Shown here piece after piece: positions 1 to 9,683 of a stretch of 64,000 nucleotides of DNA. Origin of the DNA: Ophiosphaerella korrae (Eukaryota; Ascomycota; Dothideomycetes; Pleosporales; Phaeosphaeriaceae). The stretch covers positions 372,001 to 436,000 of the forward strand of contig JALNQF010000002.1 of the NCBI GenBank assembly GCA_028456385.1, written 5' to 3'. The stretch's first letter is position 1, and each line of letters starts with the position of its first letter. The position numbers and the translations under genes were made by a program. Under the pieces are notes generated by a model that was not told the DNA's origin, ran no database searches, and saw only the letters and a list, made by a program, of their open reading frames with translations.

Positions 1-2
1 CC

Positions 3-1610
3 TTTACCAACCCCGTACGCAGCGATGGCCTCGTTCTCAAGCACTGGCGCCGCAAAAACACGACCGCGCCGCAAGTGCAAGCACCCGAAGATGCGCCCAT
101 GCAAGATAGCGACAATGCAGATATACATGTTGACTCATGCGCCGAGTATGCCAAATACGATATCAAGGTGGACATGCCTACATTCAACGACGACGAATAC
201 GATGCCTACCTGCGCAGCGACGACTGGAGCCGAGAAGAGACGGATTATCTGTTTCAGATGATCAGCGAATTCTCATATCGGTGGGCCGTGGTATGGGATC
301 GGTACGACTTTCAGCCTTCAAGCAATGCACAAGATACCTTGGACAACACCAATGGCAATGAAGACCAAGCGCTGGCTACCATGCCCTTTGCGCCTTCGAA
401 GAAGCGCACAGTGGAGGACCTCAAAGCACGTTTCTACGACATATCAGCTAAGTTGATGAAACAACGGATACCGGAAGTGCAAATGGACGCCGAGCAATAC
501 GGCACATACGAGATGCTCTCCAAATTTGACCCCGTCATGGAGCGGAACCGAAAGATGCTCGCCACCGCCCTTATGAACCGGAGCATGGATGAGGTCAAGG
601 AAGAGGAATTCCTCCTCACAGAACTTCAGCGCATCAACATGGCAGCCAACCGCCTCGACGCAGAACGTGACGAGCTTCGGGCAAGACTTGATGCTCCACA
701 ACCGAACCAGTCCGTCTCTGCAGGTCTCCAAGCATTCACGTCTTCACAGGCACTGCAGGCTCTCTTCCAGCAACTATTCCAACAAGATCGCAGTAAGAAA
801 CGCGCATCTGGTAGCGGCACAGGACCCGGCAGACTCAGCCTCAGTGCAAATGATATGGTGCATACCCCAGGCTCAGCACAAGCACAACTCTCGGCAGCAA
901 ATAGGCGGCAGAGCATGGCATCACAGCCTGTTGCACAAACACCCGTAAAGCAACTCTCACCACATCAAGAACACCGCTTCAATGTCTCCACTCACGACCG
1001 ACTTACATCAGGAGTCACATTCGGTTCAGACAAACTACTTAAGATGCGCCAGGCAAAGAGTAATGTCCAAACACAGAAGATTGGTGCTGCGCTTGCAGAA
1101 CTAGGAATTGCAGACGTGATTCCCATACCTACCAGCAAGGTGGGCGAGATCTTTGAGGGTCTCGTCACCAAACTCGGCAAACTCCTCGACGTACGCAAAG
1201 TGCGTGAGAAAGAGGAGGGCGAATGTCGCGTCTTACAGAACATGAAGGAAGGTGGCAGGGCGACCTCTCAACCAGGAAATAGTGAAGGAATGAGCGAGAC
1301 CCCAAAACCCAAGTCCGATGTCCAAGATACGCCCGACGCCGATGGTGACAATGACGATGATAATAATCCCAATTACGAAGAAGAGGATGCGCAAGGTGAG
1401 GCTGAGGATGATGAAGAGGATGATGACGCCGAGGGCGAGAATGATGACGCCAGCGACGCCAATTTAGATGACTTGGATGCAGAGGGCGAAGACGAGAGTT
1501 CTGTGCAACAGAGTCGGGCGACTAGTCAAAGTGCGGGCCTCGGACATAAGAGGAGTGCAAGTGTGTTTAGCCAGGCGAGTCAGCAAAGCACGAAGCGAGT
1601 GAGAAAGTAG
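3..1610 (+). CDS. SWC4: SWR1/NuA4 complex subunit Swc4 (DMAP1 family), 5' partial
   Basis: The reading frame is already open at base 3 and runs to TAG at 1608-1610, so the N-terminus lies outside the window. The first visible residues (FTNPVRSDGLVLKHWRR) are the conserved Swc4/DMAP1 segment just before the SANT-like domain. The SANT-like part follows (DDWSREETDYLFQMISEF, then a tryptophan-rich YRWAVVWDRYDF). After it come a helical DMAP1-binding region, a Gln/Ser-rich linker and a long Asp/Glu-rich tail (about bases 1320-1500), ending in a basic KRVRK. Swc4 is shared by the SWR1 remodeller, which deposits H2A.Z, and the NuA4 acetyltransferase; it acts in the nucleus. No intron is needed in the visible part. 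Internal ATG or GTG codons near base 75 are not the start, because conserved sequence precedes them. Identification is from motifs; I am confident of the family. Confidence 0.93.
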   Translation, partial: FTNPVRSDGLVLKHWRRKNTTAPQVQAPEDAPMQDSDNADIHVDSCAEYAKYDIKVDMPTFNDDEYDAYLRSDDWSREETDYLFQMISEFSYRWAVVWDRYDFQPSSNAQDTLDNTNGNEDQALATMPFAPSKKRTVEDLKARFYDISAKLMKQRIPEVQMDAEQYGTYEMLSKFDPVMERNRKMLATALMNRSMDEVKEEEFLLTELQRINMAANRLDAERDELRARLDAPQPNQSVSAGLQAFTSSQALQALFQQLFQQDRSKKRASGSGTGPGRLSLSANDMVHTPGSAQAQLSAANRRQSMASQPVAQTPVKQLSPHQEHRFNVSTHDRLTSGVTFGSDKLLKMRQAKSNVQTQKIGAALAELGIADVIPIPTSKVGEIFEGLVTKLGKLLDVRKVREKEEGECRVLQNMKEGGRATSQPGNSEGMSETPKPKSDVQDTPDADGDNDDDNNPNYEEEDAQGEAEDDEEDDDAEGENDDASDANLDDLDAEGEDESSVQQSRATSQSAGLGHKRSASVFSQASQQSTKRVRK

Positions 1611-2070
1611 CTTCGGCCTGAGGGTTGCGAGGATGTTGTGGTTGTACTGTTTGCATAGCGATGGCGTCAGTGATAGGGGCATTTGTATCGAGGTCTGAAT
1701 AATACTCTAAGCGATCTACATCTGTCCAACGCATTCTTGAATCCCTTGCTCTCCATATACCGAAAATGCAGGGAAAATAACTTTCGTTATATCAATGCGA
1801 AATATACACAATAGATCCCATACTGTACCTAGATAAGTTCACTCTTCTTACATCAATACCAGATGCATACACCAAATAAGATACCGTAGGATTATCTAAC
1901 CAGGAATCTTAGGTTACTTCTGCCTCACCTATGACTATCTCGAAAAGAGATTTGGCTAGTTCTAATTATCGTTTGGCTGCAGTTTCTCACCGAGTATATT
2001 TTTCTTGCTTCTCTAGTTTACTGAGAACCCCTGGACACATAATGCCAAACTTGAATCACTCCCAACTTCT
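1611..2070. other. Intergenic, SWC4 to dehydrogenase
   Basis: The two genes are convergent. The only recognisable content is the MITE copy at 1749-2027, which ends 43 bases past the dehydrogenase stop codon. No other gene is seen. Confidence 0.6.
1749..2027 (+). mobile_element. MITE copy A (eroded)
   Basis: The right end (CTAGTTTACTGAGAA) and the subterminal GGCTGCAG block match the other copies in this window. The left end (CTCTCCATATACCGAAAATG) is an eroded terminal repeat. Internal blocks shared with other copies are a TATACACAATAG segment and AGGAATCTTAGGTTAC. At 279 bp it is the longest copy. No clear target duplication remains. Confidence 0.6.
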
Positions 2071-3089
2071 TCAAATCTTCGACTTCGCCTCCCCTTCTAT
2101 CCTATCAAACAACGGAGCACCCCTACCCCCTCGGAACAAATCCAGCATCTCCTTGCCCATCCACTGTTCCCTCGATTTGGCCAGCCCCCGCTCAAGATCA
2201 GTAAATCGATCTGCTTGGACGAAAATACCCGCACCATTGCCAGCTTTCCCTTCATTGAACAACCAACATACAGCCAAAGCAATCGACTCGGGCTTATTGA
2301 TAGGCACGCCAACCTTTGCCATCTCAGCCGCGTACACATCTGGCGCCGCGCCCATGCGCCGATTATTGCCCGTTAGAATAGGTGTGACAGTGATGGCCGG
2401 TGCTACGACCGAAATTGCGATATTCACCTTTGCACATTCCTGCTTGAGCGCACGCATGAGGCCGACAACGCCTGCGTCCCATATCAGAATTATTATTTTT
2501 TTGTATTTTTTTTTTCCTCGAAAAAAAAAAAATGGTGTTGAATTAGAAACATACCGTGCTTAGCAGCTGAGTATAGTGGCGCCCCGGCCGAAGCAAGATA
2601 CCCAGCCAGACTCGCCGTCAGCACAATCTGGCCGCCATCGCCGTTTTTGCGCAGGTAGTGGATGGCGAGCTTGGTGGTGTCGCTTGCGGCGTCCATGTCG
2701 ATGTTCAATACTCTGCGGTCGGGTTCGGCGAGCTTTCCATTGGAATCAAGCGTGTCGGTGAAGAATTGCTCGCCGTGTTCTGCGATCCCGGCGTTGACAA
2801 AGATGCAATCGATTCTTCCGAATTTTGCGTACGCTTTTTCGAAACCAGTGCGTTGATCGGCCCATTTTGTGATGTTGCAGGTGTGTATTAGGAGGTGGTT
2901 TGGGTCATGGGTGAAGGATGGGGGAGGTTGTTGGAGGTCAATTAGGACGAGGTTGTGTTTTGGGTGAAGAGATGAGAGGAGTTGGGCTGTTGCGAGGCCA
3001 ATTCCAGACGAACCGCCGGTTATGACGATTGTTTTGGGTGTAGTTTTGAGGGTTTGAAAGTTTGCAGCATTGGGGTTGAAGAGGGCCAT
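2071..3089 (-). CDS. NAD(P)-dependent short-chain dehydrogenase/reductase
   Basis: Classical SDR of about 311 aa from two exons: 3089-2555 and 2471-2071, intron 2554-2472 (83 nt, GTATGT...GCAG, AT-rich with A and T runs). The join restores SAAKHGVVGLMRAL across the splice, the usual SDR helix after the catalytic YxxxK (YSAAK). Other motifs: the cofactor-binding TGGSSGIG near residue 23, NAG (VNAGIAEHG) in mid-protein, and a catalytic Ser in the LTASLAGYLAS strand. ATG 3089 opens a short leader (MALFNPNAANFQTLK) before the Rossmann fold; the longer open frame upstream has no support. The overall shape resembles 15-hydroxyprostaglandin-dehydrogenase-like fungal SDRs, but the substrate cannot be told. 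The gene lies between MITE copies at 1749-2027 and 3363-3553. Confidence 0.88.
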
Positions 3090-4025
3090 ATTTGGAGTAA
3101 TTGTATTGAACTTGTGTGAAGATCTGATATAATGAATATGAAAAATGTTGAGGAAATGATTTGAAGATACTACTCCAATGAAGAACAGTAAACGATCAAC
3201 AAGTTTCTGGATGTTGTGTGGAATATATATAATAATAGGGAAGAGACATGGGATCATAAAGAGCGGATAAGGTGGGCCTAGTGCTGATGAGGTTGACGGA
3301 TATTTGCCTAGGCAAGTTGCTCAAGTTTCCTGCGGGGTTCGGAAGTAGACTGACTATCCAGGCTCTCGTGAACTGAAAAGGTGGGAAAACCACTCACCTT
3401 TCAAAGCTAGATCTGTATATGTACCATAACGACTAATCTAGGAGTCCTAAATTAATCCTTCTATACCTATGGCTATCGAGAAAAAGATTGTAGATGGTCC
3501 AGATAGCTTTTGGCTGCTGCATCTGAGGCCACCCGTTTCCAGTTAGCCGAGAGCCAGGATACCACAAGGAACTCAGCTGACTCTACCATTATCAGAGAGG
3601 CGTATTTGGAGTTCGAAGTATTTGGCCTGTTTATCCATTGTGGTCATTTCCGTCATTGGGCATAACACATCTGAAATTGGCTGTGGGATACCCGTCACCG
3701 TACAGACTGAGAACATTTGTTCGTCCTCAATGATAGTTGTGACCGAAATAGACTTCACATTTGTCGTAAAGAACCGGCCTAATAGTTGAAGAAGGTTACG
3801 TATTCCAGATATTCAGAGGACGGAAGTTCTGAGTGTCGGCCCTGGAAGTCTTGATGCGTCAAGGAAGGGAGAAATGCACGTGTCAAGGGTCAAGGGTCAA
3901 GGGTCTAGCGCAGATCGGGAAGCGACACGGTGGAGCTTCGACGTTCATGAACTCAAAGGTTCCAGGTCACCGAATCACCATTCTACCCCACGGATAGACT
4001 CGAGCGGAGGAAGCCGACTGCCGTC
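3090..4025. other. Divergent intergenic, dehydrogenase to p24
   Basis: It holds the MITE at 3363-3553, a CACGTG box at 3877-3882, and three tandem TCAAGGG units (3883-3903), the last about 120 bases before the p24 start. No further gene is seen. Confidence 0.6.
3363..3553 (+). mobile_element. MITE copy B, exact 5-bp target duplication
   Basis: 191 bp. It starts CTCTCGTGAACTGAAAAGGTG and ends CCAGTTAGCCGAGAG, an imperfect terminal inverted repeat. It is flanked on both sides by CCAGG (3358-3362 and 3554-3558), which fixes the boundaries and shows a 5-bp target-site duplication. There is no coding capacity. Internal blocks TAGGAGTCCTAAATTA and TTTTGGCTGCTGCATCTG recur in other copies. Confidence 0.85.
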
Positions 4026-4823
4026 ATGTGGAAGCCATCAATACTGCTCGCGACTGCGCTTGCAGTCCCATCACAAGCGCTGCACTTCTTCCTCGACGGC
4101 GCAATCCAGAAGTGCTTCTACGAGGAATTGCCCAAAGATACGCTGGTCGTCGGTATGATTACTCTTGCTTCAGCAAATCTCTTCGAAGATCTTAGCACAT
4201 GGTGAGAGTACAGAGACTGACAAAATCAGGTCACTATCACGCAGAAGCCTGGAGCGATCAATTGAAAGCGTACCACACAAGCCCCGACGTCGGTGTTTTC
4301 GTCACCGTCGAGGAGACCTTCGATAACGACCATCGCATCGTCGCCCAGCGAGGCACATCGGAAGGCCGCTTCACTTTCAGTGCTGCCGATTCAGGACAGC
4401 ACCGCATCTGCGTTACCCCTCAGAATGTCCCCTCGGGCGGTGGCTGGCTAGGCACAGGTGTGCATGGCACAGTCAAGTTCACACTCGATGTGGCCATTGG
4501 CGAGACAAGCAAGATTGAGAGCGCAGACAAAGACAAGGTCCAGACGCTCGTCCAGAAGGTGCAAGATTTGAACTCTAGACTACAGGACATCAGGAGGGAA
4601 CAGATCTTCCAGAGGGTATGTGTTTATGCACTGCAGCGATGGTGTGAATGGAGCTTGACTAATATATGTATAGGAGCGCGAGGCAGAGTTCCGTGACCAG
4701 TCCGAGGTCACGAATGCTCGCGTCGTTCGCTGGACGTTGATTCAGCTTGTCGTTCTTGGTGTTACTTGCGCATGGCAGCTTTCGCATTTGCGCGCCTTCT
4801 TCATCAAGCAAAAGCTTACCTAA
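4026..4823 (+). CDS. p24-alpha family cargo receptor (Erp1/5/6, TMED4/9 type)
   Basis: Three exons: 4026-4152, 4230-4615, 4674-4823, with introns of 77 and 58 nt (GTATGA...CAG; GTATGT...TAG). This gives 220 aa. Order of parts: signal peptide ([18 protein letters not shown]), GOLD domain with the two paired cysteines ([12 protein letters not shown] and HRICVTP), an [14 protein letters not shown] block, a heptad coiled coil (about residues 145-185), one membrane helix ([15 protein letters not shown]), and a short cytosolic tail with FF and a lysine ([10 protein letters not shown]), the COPII/COPI sorting signals. EELPKDT and the SEGRFTF block are typical of the p24-alpha branch. p24 proteins form hetero-oligomers that select cargo, notably GPI-anchored proteins, for ER-to-Golgi vesicles. 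Which yeast Erp it corresponds to is uncertain. Confidence 0.9.
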
Positions 4824-5734
4824 ATCTTTGTACAATTGGCGATTGGATTGATTCATACCAACGAAGGAAATGTTGCAAAAGGCATGTCACTTAGGGTTGA
4901 GCATAAGAGCGAATGGAATTGTAGGATATGGCGTTACGGTGGGTGTTAGCAGGCTTAGTGTCTGACGTTCGAATCAAGCATTGCATTAAACCTGTTACAC
5001 CACATTTGTTGTCGGAGTGGGAGAATAGTGTGATATTGGAATAGGGTATGGCTGTTGCAGGCTCTTTTCGATACCAAATATGCCTGCTCACGACGTCCCA
5101 TGCTCTTGTCTCTTTTAGTTCCCTTCGTGGGTGATTGGATACTCTTATGGTGTCTACTGATTATCCCGGCTTGACCCTGAAGATCGACCGCAGCAAGATG
5201 TTTGGATAAACTGATTGGGGTAACGGACTCTTTCGCTCACGGTTTGACCCGACTGTTGACTACAGCAAGACGCCCTGGGGCTGGCAAGCTAATAACATCC
5301 TGATTTATTAGCAGTCACGATATGCCGGTTCCTGAAACAGATGCATCGTCTTTTGGTACTCATCAACGGAGCAGGGCCACGGAACTGTGGAAGAGCTTTC
5401 TCAACGAGTGTGCGACACGATGCACAGGTATCTTGTAGCTTACTATCTACGTCTTATCACCGCGACAGAACATGCTTCTTCCTCGAGTGACTGGCAAGCC
5501 AGACTTCCCAATGAAAAAAAAAAAAGGTTCGCGTACACCTCAGGTAGTGCAATAGAGGCGACACTGTGTCCATGACTATAAGCAAGCCCAGTGAGCCACA
5601 GACCGGTTTCAAAAATATGTTAATCAAGAAGATTCCCGTAGGAATCGTATCAGAGATTAAACTGATAAGAACAGATACTACACTTGATCTAAGCTTCGTG
5701 GGGGGTTAGCGATAAGTTCTGAGTGTGAATTGGT

Positions 5735-5835
5735 GGTGGTAGACATACCCAAAAGGCAAAGAGAGCTAAAGAAGACAAGAGGAGGGCGAGGGGAGAGGGG
5801 TTTATATATCTGCTGGAAGACGCTAGCGCTAACGT
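5735..5835 (-). promoter_or_regulatory. Orphan core-promoter-like sequence
   Basis: On the minus strand a TATA-like ATATATAAAC (about 5813-5801) is followed by a long C/T-rich tract and then ATG TCT ACC ACC. This is the usual fungal arrangement of TATA element, pyrimidine start region and 5' leader. The reading frame after that ATG closes after 22 codons, and no spliced gene could be built with confidence. It could be the surviving head of a lost gene. Confidence 0.3.
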
Positions 5836-6177
5836 TGCTTCAGCAATGAGGGAGTGTGGGTGACCGTAAGCGAGATAGAAGAACACCAATCAGTCGCGTG
5901 TGGGTGGATAGGTATCGAGTTGCACTAAACTTGCTTCGTTCGCGGGCCCCACTGGGTCTGACATAGCCAATAGTTCTATTGTACGTCAGCCGCTACAGAT
6001 CCCCGCCGACCCATCAGCTATCTGGGCGAGTTCCAGTGGTGTGCAAATTTGCAGTCGGCATTCAGCAATCCGACACCTATTGTGGTTGCCTATTATGCAA
6101 TAGCTAACTTGCTCTAGCAACAACCGGCCCGGCCCCGCCTTCCGTCCCGTCTCTCGCTCTGCCTACACCTCTCGAGC

Positions 6178-6950
6178 GAAGTACTGAGTAGTGACAATGT
6201 TTTTGATTTGCTGAGGTAGGCTTGTGTGATAACTACGAACCGCTCCATCATATCGAAAGTACTTGATATTGTACTTGTGGCTCATGACTTCTGTAACAAT
6301 ATCTAGGTATTTGAGGTATTGTGAGAACACGACTACCTTCTTCTCGGGTATCTTTTGGTATATGAATAGTTAGTCAAATTCCAGATATGCTGTGAGTAGA
6401 AGAGGGGCTTTGTATCTTATACCTTCAGTTCTTCTAACTACGCCGCGTGATAAGGGCTGCAGTTGTGCGTTTAGGGAGTAGTTGGCTTCGGTTCTGGTCC
6501 TTGTGATAAGCCTGAATGACCTCCCTTATTGCGCAAAAGTTTGCTTCGACGAAATCATACGAGACCACGGCGCTGTAGTTAGTTGTATTCAAGAATTTGA
6601 TGTGCACTAAATGAGGGATCCTTTGGATGAAGTTCTCTGTGACCGTATCTGAGTGTTGTTGATTATGTTTCGCCAAGGTTAGGTTTCTACTAACCTCCTC
6701 GAATGCTGCGTGAATTATATCAACCTACTGCTTGCAGAGAGCGGCTAGGTATAAGGCAAGATATAAGCTTGGCTCTTTTTGGATCTGTTTTATGTCCAGA
6801 ATCGGGCAAATATCTTGCCGAGTCCCGTTTCATCGTCAAGTAATACCTCACGTGCGGGACTCTTACAGCAGAAGCCGATTTGCACCGCCGCCTTAAGTTG
6901 GTACAGATGTGGTAGTTCTTTCAGCGGCTCAATAGAATGTAGCGCACGTT
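6178..6950 (-). pseudogene. Relic of an SNF2-family helicase
   Basis: Three pieces in helicase order are readable on the minus strand. The first, about 6940-6790, reads LPHLYQLKAAVQ, then VLLDDETGLGK, which corresponds to the SNF2 Q-motif region and Walker A (DEMGLGKT in working enzymes). The second is an open stretch, 6676-6434, with no clear motif. The third, about 6362-6180, reads EKKVVVFSQYLKYLDIV then YFRYDGA, the start of the SNF2 helicase-C domain. Motif spacing is far shorter than in a working SNF2 core and stops separate the pieces, so much has been lost. The TGLGKI motif itself is altered. Whether it came from a Rad5/Rad16-like host gene or a repeat-borne copy cannot be told. Confidence 0.6.
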
Positions 6951-6984
6951 GTCAAAAGTCAGTAGGGTATAAGGGATAAATGTC

Positions 6985-7470
6985 AAAACTCACATATATG
7001 ACGACAAACAGGAACCTTTTGGTTCAACACTTAGCCCGATGCAAGCCACATTATGCGTTGTGAGGAGAGCCTAAGCCTGACCAGGAGAGTAACAACGAAA
7101 CGATCGCTGATACTACAAATTGATCCACATGCCCGAGGCCTGGCTGTAAAAATCACTACGTCGATGCAGCCGGTCTTCGGAGGCATGAACGGGAACATGA
7201 ATTTGCTCCATGAACATGCCCATACAAATGTAAAGATAAAATCTATTTTCAGCACCAAGCCCTTACTCGCCATATTAGACTTGATCACAAGGACGAAATA
7301 GCTTTCGTTAAAGTCAACTGTCCTCTGGTCGGGTGCAAGAAACGAAATCTTGGAACGCGCCTAGTATTTATGGACCATTTCCACGATGCCCATCCTTCCG
7401 TTGAGGATGGTGAGATCCAGCTTGTGATGGGGCTGGCAGGAATCTAACTCACATGATATAATGGGAGCAA
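6985..7470 (+). pseudogene. Decayed C2H2-like zinc-finger fragment, copy 1
   Basis: Shifting between frames gives zinc-finger-like text: an ALTRHIRLDHKDE segment, then CPLVGC...MDHFHDAH (about 7320-7390), a C-x4-C...H-x-H-x3-H pattern, ending in a stop near 7447. It has no start and no continuous frame. The same sequence occurs again, differently damaged, at about 62460-62960. It lies just upstream of, and in opposite orientation to, the helicase relic. Confidence 0.5.
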
Positions 7471-9199
7471 GTATGGGCTTATATTCATATATATATATAT
7501 ATATATATTTTCTTGAACTCATTCTTCTAGATCATAGGCAATGCAAGGGTCATGCGATGTTTTTAGGGGAAAGGCCGTATGATATATTATGTTATCGTAT
7601 ACATCAACCATCAATTCTAGAGCAATTTACTGCGTTTTTCGGTTGATTGAAAACAACGGTCAGTTCATGTCTCATGCTGTATTTATCACCACCTCCCAGT
7701 TGTAAGAAAGCTCGGACCAAAGATCGATAACTGCCAACTTAGGTAATTGGGAAATAGTGCACTTGAAGATAGGAGCCATGATTTACTCAGGCTGCCTAGC
7801 AACACTTTCGAAGGTACCATAACAAAGACAAGAGCAATTCAAGACTTAAAATTCAAGAGTTATATAATCCATCATGTATTGTATACATCCAGGACTCACG
7901 TGAGGCTGAGCAAGTCCCCAAATTTTCAGCTAACTGAGATCAAGCTTCCTGTATACCTAGGAAACAACCTCGGTGAAACCCAATTCTAGTATTTCGACCA
8001 CTACTTGCCTCGACAGACCGGATATTCGTTGTTTCAGTGGGTGTATGGGAAACCATCGTGCCACACCGTGTTCTGCCGATGCCTTGGAAGTTCGATTTCT
8101 TCCCGAGGTCATGCTGAATCGTTGCGGTGATGAAGTATACCTAAAGGGCGCCGAAGTGGAGGCGGTGGTGTTTTTAAGTATGGAATAGGATGATTGGAGG
8201 TCTGGCGAAGACGCAAGCAGTCATACAGGCGGCCGAGTAGGTCTGCAGAAATTGGGTTGACGAGAATGCGATGAAACCAGGAAATCATAATGCCCTAGTA
8301 CTCATCCTGGTTGAAAAGATGGCGCCCAGGTACCGCGATGATATACCTGTAAACCACTTCAACCCGGAGAGCGTACCAACCCCTTTTCTGTCCCCAATTC
8401 TTAAAGCACCTAAATTCACGGTCCCAAGTAGGTACCCGTATATTCTCACCGTGTCATTGAAACTAATGCCATCATAACCGGTCGGCGAAGTTACCTATAA
8501 TTTCAAAGTTAGTCACAAAGAAGAAAAGTTACCAGTAGCAGTATCTATCATATGACCTCCAGGTCCATACATTACGATCATTGCTAGGGGATACGATTCT
8601 AATGCTTCATTCAAATCAAGGCATAGTTCTTTTTGACCTTGTTCTAAAATGTCTCAGGAACAGCAGCCGCCTGGAGCGTGTTTTGCCTGGTTACAAGCTG
8701 CTCCCACAAGCTGAGGGTGAAGAGTAGGTCATGGCGATGATAGGCATGCTATGCACATGCTGTAGGGGCAGTTTTTTTTTTTTTTTTTTATAGTTTTTTG
8801 GCCATGTAGGCTACCTAATTCGGTTAGAGGGTAACCTATAAATGAATATTCAACATACCTATAACTCCACTATGCAATTTTCCTTCTCTCCTCTTTGGCC
8901 TGTATCCTAGGTCTCAAGGAGACCTTGTGTTAAAGCTAGGGCACTTCTATCAATTTAAGATTTAGTTCATATCCTACTAAATTCATAGATGATCACACGG
9001 GTTATATAGATGTAAGACGACCTCGGGCCTAAGCTGTGTCGTGAATTAGCAGATATCTTCTAACCTAATCAGGTAGGCTACACGGCCGAGTAACCCACCT
9101 CTATGCTATAAATACAGTCCAATGTCATGCATATGGGATGTAGAAGATAACATGAACTCAGCGTCTTTAGGTATAGCGTGTGTACACATCATCCGCCCT

Positions 9200-9683
9200 T
9201 CATGACAGTGCGCCCTCTACATGACGATCGTCCTCTAGCAGCGATTGACGAGAGTTGTTTAAGATCCTGTTGTTCGGAGCCTTCAGCATCATACCTTCGT
9301 TGACATATGGACATGTATGTGTATCATTGGCCCTTGGCAGACTCGGGCGAGATTCGAGATTGGATAGTTCGTATGTAGGTGGTAAAGTCGCTCTTCGCTC
9401 GGAAGTTATCCTAGCATGAACGCCTCCATCAGTAGTATCACAAGAGTCATCCCCCGCCTCAATATCATCGTCGCTGTCTGATTGAAGGTAAGATGCTGAC
9501 CTGAAACTACCAGTATGTGGGTATCTTACTCATGTTGCGGGTTGGCATTAAGTGCCGGATCAAGATACAGCCTAACGAGTCTCGGTGATGGAGGCTAGCA
9601 AGTGTAGCTATGGTACTTAGTATGCCGAATACTCCGAAGCATATCTGAAGAGCTAGGTCCGTGGAGCCGGAGGAGCTAGGCAT
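9200..9683 (-). CDS. Small single-pass membrane protein (hypothetical)
   Basis: A spliced model not visible as one open frame. Exon 1 is 9683-9530; the intron is 9529-9478 (52 nt, GTAAG...TCAG); exon 2 is 9477-9200, ending TGA. The product is 143 aa. Residues about 9-32 (DLALQICFGVFGILSTIATL) form one hydrophobic helix, followed by a short basic stretch. After the splice comes an acidic, polar tail (NSDDDIEAGDD; later LPPTYELSNLESRP, a PPxY-like motif). Exon 2 stays open for 92 codons only in the frame set by this splice, which supports the model. Small fungal proteins with such a helix plus a cytosolic tail are common and mostly without known function. No function is assigned. ATG 9683 is the first ATG before the helix; an upstream exon is possible. 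Confidence 0.5.

Larger units (their letters stand above)
4824..9199. other. Gene-poor block with decayed coding sequence
   Basis: No intact gene is seen in 4.4 kb. It contains a promoter-like minus-strand sequence near 5750-5830, an SNF2-helicase relic (6178-6950), a zinc-finger relic (6985-7470), an (AT)n run near 7487-7508 and an 18-base T run (8772-8789). The sequence at 7970-8600 has scattered protein-like stretches on the minus strand broken by stops; I could not assign them. Confidence 0.55.

Noticed and set aside
8772..8789. T run taken as a possible poly(A) tail of a retroelement
   Set aside because: No retroelement coding sequence or target duplication was found beside it.
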